Below, in pieces: positions 26,585 to 36,186 of a DNA stretch of 58,658 bases (positions are counted from its first letter, which is position 1; each line of letters opens with the position of its first letter). A program made the translations under genes and the position numbers. Below the pieces are notes generated by a model. The model saw only the letters and a program-made list of their open reading frames with translations. It searched no databases and was not told the origin of the DNA. Origin of the DNA: Candidatus Babelota bacterium (GTDB lineage Bacteria > Babelota > Babeliae > Babelales > Vermiphilaceae); the NCBI GenBank assembly GCA_029262555.1, contig JAJCZE010000020.1:1-58658 (forward strand), read 5' to 3'.

Positions 26585-29305
26585 CTATTTGGATACTTCC
26601 GCCCAATTACTACCGGTACGAGACGTCACCACGAGAGGCACATTCCAATCGACCACGCCTTCCAATTCTTGCTTGACGACGGCCTTTATTTTTTCGATTT
26701 CATGTTCTGGAGCTGTGATTAAAAGTTCGTCATGAATTTGAAGTAGCATGTGAGCATTTGGAAACTCATTTTTAATCCGAGAAGAAAGCGAAATCATGCC
26801 CTTTTTCATAATTTCAGCGGCTGTTCCTTGGGCTACCGTATTAATAGCTACTCGCTTTGCCTCTTCATAGAGCATTCGATTTTTCTCATGAATCGCAGGC
26901 ACATACCTACGGCGTCCCCATAACGTCGTAACATAACCGTCTCGCTCAGCACCCGCTACCACATTATCCATCCATACTCGAACGCCAGGATATTGTGCAA
27001 AATAGGTATCGATATACTGCTTTGCTTCCTTGAAAGAGATCTTTAAATCTTTTGAAAGGCCATATGGCGTTAAGCCATACAAGATACTAAAATTGATTCG
27101 CTTTCCGATTTGTCGCTGCGCACTCGATACTTGATCGAGTAAAACATTAAACAGCTTTGCTGCAGTCTCCGCATGAATATCACTGCCGCTTTCAAATGCC
27201 TGCAACAATGCTTTATCTTGTGATAAATACGCAAGCACTCGAAGCTCAATTTGTGAGTAATCAGCAGATATAAACTGATGGGCGCCTTCTGGCACAAATG
27301 CCGATCGAACTGCAAGCCCTACGCCCGATACCGGCACATTTTGCAAGTTTGGCTCAAGGCTTGAAAGCCGCCCTGTTGCCGCACGCGTTTGGCTAAACGT
27401 AGTATGAATACGATCATCTTTTGGATTTACGTATGTTGGCAATGCTTCGATATACGTGCTCTTTAATTTGAAAAGTTCACGATATTTTAAAATCAATGCA
27501 GGCACTGGATGCAACTCAGAAAGTGCTTCAAGCACTTCCTGATCAGTTGAATAGCCGGTTCCTTTTGATTTCTTTTTTTGCGGTGGCAACTTTAAATCGT
27601 AAAATAAAAGCTGCTCAACCTGCTTTGGAGAGTTAAGATTAATTTTTTCATGCTTTTGCTCAAGCATTGCCAAAATGTCTGTTTCAATTTTTGAAAGCGC
27701 ATTACCTACTTGCAAGTCTAAACTTACCAAAAGTCCTTGATCAACCAACACTCCTCGCTTTTCCATCTGATACAAAATGCGCAACATTGGCATTTCAATA
27801 TCATAAAAAAGCGATGTCATGTTTTCTTTTTCTAGCTCTTTTTTGAAAATTCTTTGAAGTCGCAATGTTTGATACGCATCATTTGCGGAGTAATCGGTTG
27901 CCAATTCCAACTGCACATGAGAAAAATCAGGAAGCTTATACGCTTTGACTACCTCTTCAAACGTGAGCATATGCTCATCAAAATAAAATGCGGCTAAATG
28001 CTTAAGGCCAATCCGTTGCCAATTTTGTGTTACTAACGATGCCGCTAATAATGTGTCGAATGCAATATCGCCCACTTCAATGCCATGAGATGCAAGCACG
28101 TGCATATCAAATTTTGCATTGTGCATAAAAAGTTTAATGTTTGGATCTTCAAGCACCGGCTTGAGTACTGCTTTTACTTCATCATAAGAAAGCTGCTGCT
28201 CTATCGTTTGATGCCCGAATGGAATATAATATGCCACCGATTCTGTAGTACAAATCGAAATCCCTACCATATTAGTCTGCAGTGGCTTCACACTATCGCA
28301 TTCAGTATCAAGCGCGCATTCGCCCGCAGCCATTATTTCTTGAGCTACTCGATCAAGCGCCTGGCGAGTAGTAACGCATTGGAAATTTTTCTTTTTTATA
28401 TCTGCACGCTTTTGCGCAAGCATTTCTTTTTTTTGCTCTTTAGTGGCAGCAATTTCAGCCATTAAGCTTTTGAGCTCTAGTTTTAAAAAGAGCGGCTGCG
28501 CCTTAATCCAATTACGCAAATCAAATTGTAAATCTTCATTCGTTACATTAGTTGGCACCCGTTGCAATAAAAACAACGTGCGGCTCAAAAACGCATTTTC
28601 TTTGCCAGCTTCAAGCGCAGTTTTAGTGCGGGGCTTTTTTACTTCATCGATACGAGCATACATATCTTCAAGTGAATCAAATTGAATCGCTAAATCTTGT
28701 GCACCCTTTTTGCCAACACCACGAACGCCTGGAATATTATCCGAGGCATCGCCAAGCAAAGAAAAATAAAAAGGAAGTTTTTCTACCGGAAATCCAAATT
28801 TTTCTCCAATAGATTCTTTTGAGACAAGTTCATCTTTAAAAAAATCATACATATACGCATGCTCTTGATCGAGCGCTTGGCCCATATCTTTATCTGACGT
28901 TACGTATATTACGTTTTTGCCGGTCCCTTCTTGCTCACGCGCAAGCGAATACATTAAATCATCCGCTTCATAGCCAGAACGCGAAAGCTGATGCAAGCCA
29001 ATTAAATCTGCAAACTCTTGGATATGCACTTTCTGATCAAACAAATCACTCGGCGGCGCTTGGCGCGTTGCTTTATAATCCTCAAATAGTTCATGGCGCG
29101 TTGTTGGCCCTTTACTATCCCAGACGAGAGCAATTGATTGTGGCCCAAATTTTTCTATTAATCGCTTGATCATGCGGCAAAACGTATACACGGCATTAAC
29201 CGGCTCACCGCGAGACGTATGCAATGGACGTGTGCCATAATACGCACGATATAAAAAGGAAGAACCGTCAATTAAGAATAATGTGTTTTTTGAATCAAAT
29301 TTCAT
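26585..29305 (-). CDS. polA: DNA polymerase I
   Basis: The 906-residue protein has all three domains: 5'-3' exonuclease (DGSSFLYRAYYG, SGYEADDLMYSLA, GDASDNIPGVRGVGKKGA), 3'-5' exonuclease with the acidic pair kept (ALDTECD), and polymerase A domain (SADYSQIELRVLA, RVAINTVAQGTAAEIMK, MLLQIHDELL). It acts in Okazaki fragment maturation and repair. Length is normal. Confidence 0.97.
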   Translation of the reverse strand: MKFDSKNTLFLIDGSSFLYRAYYGTRPLHTSRGEPVNAVYTFCRMIKRLIEKFGPQSIALVWDSKGPTTRHELFEDYKATRQAPPSDLFDQKVHIQEFADLIGLHQLSRSGYEADDLMYSLAREQEGTGKNVIYVTSDKDMGQALDQEHAYMYDFFKDELVSKESIGEKFGFPVEKLPFYFSLLGDASDNIPGVRGVGKKGAQDLAIQFDSLEDMYARIDEVKKPRTKTALEAGKENAFLSRTLFLLQRVPTNVTNEDLQFDLRNWIKAQPLFLKLELKSLMAEIAATKEQKKEMLAQKRADIKKKNFQCVTTRQALDRVAQEIMAAGECALDTECDSVKPLQTNMVGISICTTESVAYYIPFGHQTIEQQLSYDEVKAVLKPVLEDPNIKLFMHNAKFDMHVLASHGIEVGDIAFDTLLAASLVTQNWQRIGLKHLAAFYFDEHMLTFEEVVKAYKLPDFSHVQLELATDYSANDAYQTLRLQRIFKKELEKENMTSLFYDIEMPMLRILYQMEKRGVLVDQGLLVSLDLQVGNALSKIETDILAMLEQKHEKINLNSPKQVEQLLFYDLKLPPQKKKSKGTGYSTDQEVLEALSELHPVPALILKYRELFKLKSTYIEALPTYVNPKDDRIHTTFSQTRAATGRLSSLEPNLQNVPVSGVGLAVRSAFVPEGAHQFISADYSQIELRVLAYLSQDKALLQAFESGSDIHAETAAKLFNVLLDQVSSAQRQIGKRINFSILYGLTPYGLSKDLKISFKEAKQYIDTYFAQYPGVRVWMDNVVAGAERDGYVTTLWGRRRYVPAIHEKNRMLYEEAKRVAINTVAQGTAAEIMKKGMISLSSRIKNEFPNAHMLLQIHDELLITAPEHEIEKIKAVVKQELEGVVDWNVPLVVTSRTGSNWAEVSK

Positions 29306-29372
29306 GCAGTATGCACCGGGCTAAAAAGAATATTTTTATCTTCTTTTAGGATACCAGATGCAAGAAAAATCA

Positions 29373-30293
29373 CTACCCGCGCTCCCACACCATTCGGCCT
29401 GCACCCTTTGGCTGCCATATTCTTGGCACTTGCCCTTCTGCAGCTTCAGCACCCGATCCTGCACCTGGGCCCCCATCATCATCTAAACCATCGCCATCAC
29501 CGCCTTCACTGCCAGAAGCTAATTTCTTATCAAATGACGCATCCTCTGCATCCAATTGCTTATCAAAAGCAGCTTTTTTCTTTTTTGCTCCTCGCCAAAG
29601 ACTGGCAACCCCAGCAGTAAATCCATGAGCAACAGACGCTGCAGCTGCTTGCGCTTGATTTGGCGCACGCACTTCACTCGCCAAAATTTGCATAGCCTGT
29701 TTTGCGGCATCCAATTCTGCCGCCAAATCCTTACGAGTTGTTTTAGTTTCAGCGTCCATATCTCTTCTCAATGCTGCAATTTCCCGCTTGAGTTGCGCTA
29801 TGTCTGCTTGTGCGACTACGGCTCTTTTTTGATTATCTGATGCTAGTTTTGCAATATCAAAACGAAGCGCTGCATTTTGCAGATATGCACGTTCATTTTG
29901 CAACCATATTTTATAGCCACCTGCCATAAGCGCAGCAAAAAGTCCCGTTTCATATACAATACGCCGCCCTTCTTTAGACTTGAAAAATAGCTTTGTTTTG
30001 AGTGCGCCGGTTCGCATATCAAATGCAGAACTACGCATTGCACGAATTATTTTTCTATATATTTTTGATTGCTTTGTTTTTAAAATTCTTTCTTCATCAG
30101 GATCATGGCTCCCGATGTTTAACACTGCAAAGGGATCAAAGGTGCGACTTTGAGCCGCTGTAGAAAGTGAATCATAATAGGAGCGAAGTGTCTTTTGAGT
30201 TGCGCGAGTATAATGAGTGCGCGTTGAAATCTTTGCATGCGCTGGCAAAAAAGTAATCAAAGAAATGAGTAATGCTTTGAACATTTTTTTCAT
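29373..30293 (-). CDS. Exported/membrane coiled-coil protein of unknown function
   Basis: The 306-residue product has a signal peptide (MKKMFKALLISLITFLPAHA), a hydrophobic segment (about 113-128, GLFAALMAGGYKIWLQ), a coiled coil at about 140-205 (ADIAQLKREIAALRRDMDAE), and a Gly/Asp/Glu-rich C-terminus (GSEGGDGDGLDDDGGPG). No family recognised. Confidence 0.75.
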   Translation of the reverse strand: MKKMFKALLISLITFLPAHAKISTRTHYTRATQKTLRSYYDSLSTAAQSRTFDPFAVLNIGSHDPDEERILKTKQSKIYRKIIRAMRSSAFDMRTGALKTKLFFKSKEGRRIVYETGLFAALMAGGYKIWLQNERAYLQNAALRFDIAKLASDNQKRAVVAQADIAQLKREIAALRRDMDAETKTTRKDLAAELDAAKQAMQILASEVRAPNQAQAAAASVAHGFTAGVASLWRGAKKKKAAFDKQLDAEDASFDKKLASGSEGGDGDGLDDDGGPGAGSGAEAAEGQVPRIWQPKGAGRMVWERG

Positions 30294-30688
30294 GCCTATT
30301 CCTGCGGTAATAAATCATTGCATTGCTATTCAAATAAAAGAGCTTACACTTTATCATATGTAAGCAAATCAGGAAATTATTTTTTGGAAAAGAAAGTATG
30401 ATTCCCCAACCGTTCGCCCTGAGCTTGTCGAAGGGTATCGAGCGGTCTAATATGAGACCTGCATAATTCGTATTTTTATTTAAATTTTAAATATAAAATT
30501 ATAAACCCTTCGACAAGCTCTGGGCGAACGGAGTGAGAAATGAGCGCGGCCTTTAGTCCTGAGTCTATCGAAGGGTCCCGGTCTACGCCAAGGCTACGAC
30601 GGGCACGGCAGGGCGAACGGAGAGGGGAATAATCGCAGCATTTATTTAATGGGCCTGCTACGCTTCAAAGCGAACAGGAGGATGGCAT
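30294..30688. repeat. 395-bp spacer filled with dispersed repeats
   Basis: CCGTTCGCCCTGAGCTTGTC plus gaaggg (30410-30436) faces its reverse complement (30505-30531, one mismatch) around an AT-rich centre. A further half-element (gaagggtcccg, then gtctacgccaaggctacgac and gggcacggcagggcgaacgg) lies at about 30568-30622, matching the copy at 8886-8950. No gene is seen. The priA ribosome site AGGAGG is at the right edge. Confidence 0.85.
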
Positions 30689-32653
30689 ATGTTTATACGA
30701 GTGCAATTACTCACCGGCTTTAGAGAATATTTATGGTACAGCTGCCCACGAGAATGGGATAATACATCCTTGATCGGTTCGCTTGTGCGCGTACCATTAA
30801 GAAAGCAAAGCGTACCTGCACTCATTCTTGCAAAGCAGTTTTCAAAACCTGACGTGCCTTTTGAATTGCGCGATGCGGTTGGGCTTGAGCCGGTCCCCGA
30901 TGATCCAAACTTTTATCGATTCATTTCCATGCTCTCTACATATTATCAAACGCCGCAGACAACGCTCGTTAAACGAATCAAGCAGTTTTTATATCAAAAA
31001 GAAGCAAAAGCTCCAAAAGTTGATTCTGAAATTCAGAAAAAAGACGAAACAGATGTGTCGCTTACTCCTGAACAGCAAGCAATTGTAGATGCACTACTGC
31101 CACAGGTATCTGAACCAACCTTTGCTCCCACTGTATTGCATGGAGTGACTGGATCGGGAAAAACGGAAATATATAAAGAGCTGATTAAAAAAGCATACGC
31201 TCAAAAAAAGAACTGTTTATTTTTACTTCCGGAAGTAACGCTTTCACTCGCATTTGAGCAACGATTGCAAAAAGAGCTGCCCCATTTGCCCATTCTCGGC
31301 TTTCATTCAGCCACGTCAGTGAAGCAAAAAAAAGTGATTTGGCAGATGTTGCTTGAAAAAAAACCACTCATTATTATTGGTGTGCATTTGCCGATACTGC
31401 TTCCGATTCCAAATCTCGGGCTTATTATCGTTGATGAAGAGCATGACGTTGGCTACCAAGAAAAAAAACATCCAAAAATTAATAGCAAAGAGGCAGCGCT
31501 CATGCGCGCCAAAGAGCTGGGTATCCCGATTATTTTAGGATCAGCAACACCCTCTTTAAGCTCACTGCGAAACGTAAAAGAGCGTGGGTGGAAATTTTTT
31601 CAACTGCTCAAGCGATTTGCCGGCGCATTTCCAACCGTGCAAACCGTACTTTTAAGCGATGGCAAACAACGAAAAAATTTCTGGATTAGTACAGAGCTTC
31701 AAAAAGCAATTGCCGATCGCATTGCAAAAAAAGAACAAACGATTTTGTTTTTAAATCGGCGTGGGCATAGTTTTTTTGTGCAATGCAAAGATTGCAGCAA
31801 TATTTTAATGTGCCCTTCCTGCTCGGTGAGCCTTACGCTGCATAGTGATAATATACTGCGTTGCCACTATTGCGATCATTCTATGGAGTTTCCCAAAGAG
31901 TGCCCTGCATGCCAGAAAAAAGAGTTCATTAAAAAGGGTATCGGTACGCAGCAAGTGGTAACTATTTTGCAAAAACTATTTCCACAGGCACGCATTGCGC
32001 GAGCTGATTTAGATACCACCAAAAAGAAAAAAGAATGGCATGATACCGTCCAAGGAATGCACGAAGGCACGATCGATATTTTGATTGGTACACAAACGAT
32101 TACCAAGGGATATCACTTTCCACGCGTTACACTTGTGGGCATTTTGTGGGCCGATTTGAATTTGCACTTTCCGAAATATAATGCCGCAGAAACTACGCTC
32201 CAACAGCTAATTCAGGTAGCAGGCCGTGCAGGCAGGCAATCAGAGGAGAGTTTAGTAATTGTGCAAGCAATGGATAATCATCCGATATTTTCTTTCTTAA
32301 AAGAAGAGAGTTATCTTTCGTTTTATACCGATGAAATGCAGACCCGATCTATTTTAGGCTATCCGCCCTGCAGGCGATTAGTTGAATTAGAGTTGAAACA
32401 CACCAATGAAGCCGCGCTCCATTCCGATGCACAAAATCTTGCAGCCGCATTAGATACCATCGTAAAACGCAGCAATCTTTCCATGCAAATATTGGGCCCC
32501 GCGCTCCCTCCCGTGCATAAAGTGAAAAATTGGCACTATCGATTGATCTATTTAAAAGCTGATTCCATGACCGATATTTTAGATGTGTATAAAGCGGCAG
32601 CCTCACTGCGCATCACGAGCTTACTTTCTTTTAGCCCAAATCCATTGGCATAA
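30689..32653 (+). CDS. priA: Primosomal protein N' (replication restart helicase PriA)
   Basis: Reloads the replisome at stalled forks. The 654-residue protein has the Walker A motif GVTGSGKTEIYKEL, the DEEHD box, a zinc region with paired cysteines (CKDCSNILMCPSC, CHYCDHS, CPACQKK) and helicase motifs IGTQTITKGYHFP and QVAGRAGR. It is shorter than the about 730 residues of E. coli, mainly in the N-terminal DNA-binding part. AGGAGG lies before the ATG. Confidence 0.96.
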   Translation: MFIRVQLLTGFREYLWYSCPREWDNTSLIGSLVRVPLRKQSVPALILAKQFSKPDVPFELRDAVGLEPVPDDPNFYRFISMLSTYYQTPQTTLVKRIKQFLYQKEAKAPKVDSEIQKKDETDVSLTPEQQAIVDALLPQVSEPTFAPTVLHGVTGSGKTEIYKELIKKAYAQKKNCLFLLPEVTLSLAFEQRLQKELPHLPILGFHSATSVKQKKVIWQMLLEKKPLIIIGVHLPILLPIPNLGLIIVDEEHDVGYQEKKHPKINSKEAALMRAKELGIPIILGSATPSLSSLRNVKERGWKFFQLLKRFAGAFPTVQTVLLSDGKQRKNFWISTELQKAIADRIAKKEQTILFLNRRGHSFFVQCKDCSNILMCPSCSVSLTLHSDNILRCHYCDHSMEFPKECPACQKKEFIKKGIGTQQVVTILQKLFPQARIARADLDTTKKKKEWHDTVQGMHEGTIDILIGTQTITKGYHFPRVTLVGILWADLNLHFPKYNAAETTLQQLIQVAGRAGRQSEESLVIVQAMDNHPIFSFLKEESYLSFYTDEMQTRSILGYPPCRRLVELELKHTNEAALHSDAQNLAAALDTIVKRSNLSMQILGPALPPVHKVKNWHYRLIYLKADSMTDILDVYKAAASLRITSLLSFSPNPLA

Positions 32654-32654
32654 A

Positions 32655-32680
32655 AAAGCGGGGAAAAAATCCCCGCCTTA
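32655..32680. terminator. Intrinsic terminator between priA and an ankyrin gene
   Basis: AAAAAGCGGGG, aaaaaa, TCCCCGC then cttat. Nearly the same hairpin follows two neighbouring exported genes (33918, 36135). Confidence 0.88.
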
Positions 32681-32688
32681 TGAAAATT

Positions 32689-33834
32689 CTATTGTTTACG
32701 AGCAGCCTTAGTTAGAATTCCTAGAGCTTCTCTTACTTGCTGCATCAGATCATCAATATCACTCTCCCTTATATAGGTCCTCAGAGCAGGCCTCTCTTCT
32801 AGTCCCGCCCTCACAGTATCCAATAACGATACTTCATCTTTGATAGCATAGGGATCCGATCCATGCTCTACAAGCAGCTTCATAACATCCAGCTTGGTAT
32901 TGAATGCCCCTTCATCAGCAGCGTATTTCAACTGATTAGCAGCTGAAAACAAGTTTTCTGTAGTTGGTTCTACCCCAGCCTCTAACAACATCTTAATATA
33001 TTCCAAATCAACGGGCCAACCTCTTATTGCCTTTGAAAGCAAAGTATCTTGAGAAGGTCCATAATACCCTGATGTGTCATATTGCTTATTCAAGTAATCG
33101 GCGCTTGCACCCCGATCAATAACATACTGTAAAAAATCGCGAGCTTCTTGCATCTCTTCAGGAGTACTGAATGTATAAAAAAATCGTTTACTTAAATCAA
33201 CATCATGCTTCTGAAAATTGATAGCACCTGCACTCACAAGACGCTTTAATGTTTCAATTTGATCCAACTCAAGCAACGCATCAGCAACGCCAGTAGGACT
33301 ACCCCACTCCGGAAACATCTCATCCCAAGGCTTCGTCATAGCACCGTAATACTCTTCGTCCGTTAATATATCTTTCAGAGGAACTGTAGTGTTACCCTGA
33401 GCGCGTAATTCTTCAATCATCTTACGGATCGGAACTTCTACATGCCTTATAACACCCCCTCCTATTAATCTAAACCTTGCTTCCTTTTGAGTTTGCGCCC
33501 GCTCTTGGGCTTTGCTTTCTTGCTGATCACGATGTCGCTTAACGCCATACCCTACTGCTCCAGCCACAGCGGCTGCCGCAGCTGCTGCAAGCGCTCGTAA
33601 GCTATTGCGCTCAGCTTTGCTGCATCCTTTGCCTCTGCGCATGCATTGCCATTTACTTTTTACAAATTGCTGTGCACGTAAAGCATCTGCCCGCGTTGGA
33701 CGGCGTAATGATTTAAACCATGCAGTCCATGTAGAAATAGGCGCATTTTGCGCTGGTGCAGCGGCTTGAGCTGCCATTGTTGCGCTTGGCACTGCAAGCA
33801 AACACACTAATACAATTAAAGATACTCGTTTCAT
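32689..33834 (-). CDS. Exported ankyrin-type protein, duplicated N-terminal module (copy A)
   Basis: The 381-residue product has a signal peptide (MKRVSLIVLVCLLAVPSATMA), a linker with TWTAWFKSLRRPTRADALRA, a C-x6-C motif (Cys64, Cys71) followed by an Ala-rich hydrophobic segment ending in GYGVKR (about 75-105), a charged stretch, and degenerate ankyrin-like repeats from about 180 to 345 (ALLELDQIETLKRLVSAGA, KMLLEAGVEPTTENLFSAA, KLLVEHGSDP). Residues 1-110 are almost identical to the gene at 33961, while the rest differs. No catalytic motif was seen. Confidence 0.8.
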   Translation of the reverse strand: MKRVSLIVLVCLLAVPSATMAAQAAAPAQNAPISTWTAWFKSLRRPTRADALRAQQFVKSKWQCMRRGKGCSKAERNSLRALAAAAAAAVAGAVGYGVKRHRDQQESKAQERAQTQKEARFRLIGGGVIRHVEVPIRKMIEELRAQGNTTVPLKDILTDEEYYGAMTKPWDEMFPEWGSPTGVADALLELDQIETLKRLVSAGAINFQKHDVDLSKRFFYTFSTPEEMQEARDFLQYVIDRGASADYLNKQYDTSGYYGPSQDTLLSKAIRGWPVDLEYIKMLLEAGVEPTTENLFSAANQLKYAADEGAFNTKLDVMKLLVEHGSDPYAIKDEVSLLDTVRAGLEERPALRTYIRESDIDDLMQQVREALGILTKAARKQ

Positions 33835-33859
33835 AATTCCCCCTTTATAGACTCAAAAT

Positions 33860-33899
33860 GTTACTATATACACAAATAGTAACATAAAACGGGGGGGGG
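33860..33899 (-). promoter_or_regulatory. Inverted repeat and G9/C9 tract upstream of ankyrin copy A
   Basis: GTTACTAT (33860-33867) and ATAGTAAC (33876-33883) form a perfect 8-bp inverted repeat with an 8-bp centre. Nine consecutive G (33891-33899; C on the coding strand) lie 57-65 bases before the ATG. A TATAGT -10-like box on the minus strand falls inside the inverted repeat. The arrangement is kept at 35069-35108. Confidence 0.5.
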
Positions 33900-33917
33900 T
33901 GCGCTAGTGTTTGGCAT

Positions 33918-33945
33918 AAAAAAGCGGGGAAAAAATCCCCGCTTT
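33918..33945 (-). terminator. Intrinsic terminator of ankyrin copy B
   Basis: AAAAAGCGGGG, aaaaaa, TCCCCGCTTT, downstream of the 33961-35043 gene; duplicate of the hairpin at 32655. Confidence 0.88.
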
Positions 33946-33960
33946 ATGACTAACCTATTG

Positions 33961-35043
33961 TTAACGAGCAGCCTTTGGAATCGTCGTAGATTTAGCAGCA
34001 AAAGCGTCTTCCAAGGCATCTAAATATTCCTTCTCTATTCCAGAAATATCAACCTCGCCATAGTCATCAGACTCAAGTGTTACTCCAGGCTTTAAAAAAT
34101 GGCGTTCTGCCAAAGAATTCCGAAGATTGTTTATAGCTTTCTGCTTATCTCCCTCACTGAATACTATATCATATTTAGAAAGACCCTTAATTATCTCCAA
34201 TATTTTATTAAAGTCATCTAGCGTATGCTTTTTCTGAGATGGATAATAGGAAACTTTATCCTGGACACGTAATAGAGCAACTACATCTTCAGAATTAACC
34301 TGTATGCCTCTTTCAATAAGCTTTCCTATCAATTGAGGGTGATTATAGAGAACCTCATCATATATTTGCCTCACGGGCGCCGGCGACGCCCAATTCAATA
34401 TATTAAATCGTGCCTGTCTACCCAAAAAATCAACGTCAACAGTCGGATCATTCAATACTACGCCAACCATATCACCAATTATTCCACTTATATCAACATT
34501 ATGATCCTTTAACCGTACAAGACCTAAGGCAATAAGCTCTTCTAAAAGGACTGTATCCCACGTACTAATAGCTTCTTCAGCTGCATCTTTTGGAGTGATT
34601 TCTCTCGCTAGCAGCTGACGGATTAATTCTTGACGACGCTCCTCTATATCACGAACAGGCATAACATCTTTCCCTCTCAATCCTTGCGCTCTTGCAGCTT
34701 GATCAGCACGCACTCTCGCCTGCTGTTGAGCTTCTCTTTCTTGCTGATCACGATATCGCTTAACGCCATACCCCACAGCTCCCGCCACAGCGGCTGCAAG
34801 CGCTCGTAAACTATTGCGCTCAGCTTTACTGCAACCTTGCTCACGAACCATACATCGCCATTTACTTTTTACAAAGCGCTGTGCGCGCAAAGCATCGGCC
34901 CGCGTTGGGCGGCGTAATGATTTAAACCATGCAGTCCATGTAGAAATGGGCGCATTTTGCGCTGGTGCCGCTGCTTGAGCTGCCATGGTTGCACTTGGCG
35001 CTGCAAGCAAACACACTAATACAATTAAAGATATTCGTTTCAT
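33961..35043 (-). CDS. Exported protein, duplicated N-terminal module (copy B)
   Basis: The 360-residue product shares the signal peptide, TWTAWFKSLRRPTRADALRA linker, Cys64/Cys71 motif and GYGVKR segment with copy A (32689). From about residue 115 it diverges: a charged helical stretch (RIQARVRADQAARAQ-like), then about 150-330 with ankyrin-like helices (ISTWDTVLLEELIALGLVRL, PQLIGKLIERGIQVN). Copy B has a shorter Ala tract than A. The pair looks like recent duplication with a fast-evolving or swapped C-terminus. Confidence 0.78.
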   Translation of the reverse strand: MKRISLIVLVCLLAAPSATMAAQAAAPAQNAPISTWTAWFKSLRRPTRADALRAQRFVKSKWRCMVREQGCSKAERNSLRALAAAVAGAVGYGVKRYRDQQEREAQQQARVRADQAARAQGLRGKDVMPVRDIEERRQELIRQLLAREITPKDAAEEAISTWDTVLLEELIALGLVRLKDHNVDISGIIGDMVGVVLNDPTVDVDFLGRQARFNILNWASPAPVRQIYDEVLYNHPQLIGKLIERGIQVNSEDVVALLRVQDKVSYYPSQKKHTLDDFNKILEIIKGLSKYDIVFSEGDKQKAINNLRNSLAERHFLKPGVTLESDDYGEVDISGIEKEYLDALEDAFAAKSTTIPKAAR

Positions 35044-35068
35044 AATTCCCCCTTTATAGACTCAAAAT

Positions 35069-35108
35069 ATTACTATATACACAAATAGTAACATAAAGCG
35101 GGGGGGGG
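35069..35108 (-). promoter_or_regulatory. Inverted repeat and G9/C9 tract upstream of copy B
   Basis: ATTACTAT (35069-35076) and ATAGTAAC (35085-35092), then nine G (35100-35108), 57 bases before the ATG. The spacing is identical to the copy A upstream region, so promoter and gene were duplicated together. Confidence 0.5.
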
Positions 35109-35130
35109 TGCACTAGAGTTTTATGAAATT

Positions 35131-36060
35131 TTATCGTTTGCCGGCTGATTTTACTAGGGGACTACCTTTTAATATGCTATTAATTCTTTCTCTTGCATCT
35201 GGAGAGCTTTTTAAATACGGAGATTGTGCAAGTGATCGAGTAATAGCCTCACGAGCGGTTAACGCTTTATCATATCTCTTTATGCTATTCTCCAAGCTCG
35301 AGCCATAACGCAAAAAAAGCTGCATTAAATCGAATGGTCGCTCAAATTCTCTTTCATTTTTTACGGATTTCAATTGATCTGCAATAAGAAAAAGAATATC
35401 AAAACGGCTTTCTGGATCAGCAAGCCCATTAATACTTGACGTTACATACGCTATGCATGGATCAGCGCCAGCCTTAAGAAGGCCTTCAACCTCTTGCATG
35501 CTCGAGCCCCACAAAGCTGCATATACAAGCGGCGTTTCATTACACCAAGTCAAATTTCTATTTAATAAATAACTATCTTCTAGATCAATCAACATTTGAA
35601 TCGCTTCATCGCTCCTTGTGAAGCTCAAGTGTAAAGAAATATCGTTTTCTTCAAAATCAAATACTCCTTCTTGTGCAAAGTCTAGAATAATATCAAAACG
35701 ATTTGCACGAATAAGCTTACTGAACACATCCTTGGATGATAAATGAGTTATGCGGTGTACATTGGTGAAACAGCACTCTATGTCTGGCTCTAACACCCGC
35801 AGTACCCTTACGTCAACCCAACCACGGTCTCTTAAAGAATTAATTGCATCGAGAGTTGCGTCCCTTATTTCACGTTCACGAATTGCAGCGTCTTTGTGCT
35901 CATATTCTTCAAGTCGAGCTTCATACTCTATTTTGCGCTTCTCAAGTTTTTTCCCACGTTTATATACCATATGAGCTAAAAGGGGGCCTAATTGGGATAC
36001 AGCTACTAAACTCGATACTGAAAGTAAACATGCTAATGATATTAAAAATATTTGTTTCAT
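35131..36060 (-). CDS. Exported ankyrin-type protein
   Basis: The 309-residue product has a signal peptide (MKQIFLISLACLLSVSSLVA), a charged helix (RGKKLEKRKIEYEARLEEYEH), and ankyrin-like repeats from about 120 to 250 (IRANRFDIILDFAQEGVFDF, ETPLVYAALWGSSMQEVEGLLKAGADP). It belongs with the two genes downstream by type and strand but lacks their shared N-terminal module. Its upstream region has TATAGT on the coding strand but no G tract. Confidence 0.78.
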   Translation of the reverse strand: MKQIFLISLACLLSVSSLVAVSQLGPLLAHMVYKRGKKLEKRKIEYEARLEEYEHKDAAIREREIRDATLDAINSLRDRGWVDVRVLRVLEPDIECCFTNVHRITHLSSKDVFSKLIRANRFDIILDFAQEGVFDFEENDISLHLSFTRSDEAIQMLIDLEDSYLLNRNLTWCNETPLVYAALWGSSMQEVEGLLKAGADPCIAYVTSSINGLADPESRFDILFLIADQLKSVKNEREFERPFDLMQLFLRYGSSLENSIKRYDKALTAREAITRSLAQSPYLKSSPDARERINSILKGSPLVKSAGKR

Positions 36061-36134
36061 AATTTCCTTTTGATGTATTAAAAAGCAAGCTTATTACTAT
36101 AAAGAATACCATTACACAGCGAAAAATATATATG

Positions 36135-36160
36135 AAAAAGCGGGAAAAAAATCCCCGCTT
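36135..36160 (-). terminator. Intrinsic terminator
   Basis: AAAAAGCGGG, aaaaaaa, TCCCCGCTT, downstream of the Cys-rich gene at 36187; same family as 32655 and 33918. Confidence 0.82.
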
Positions 36161-36186
36161 ATACGTCTAAATCATATTCAAAAGGC

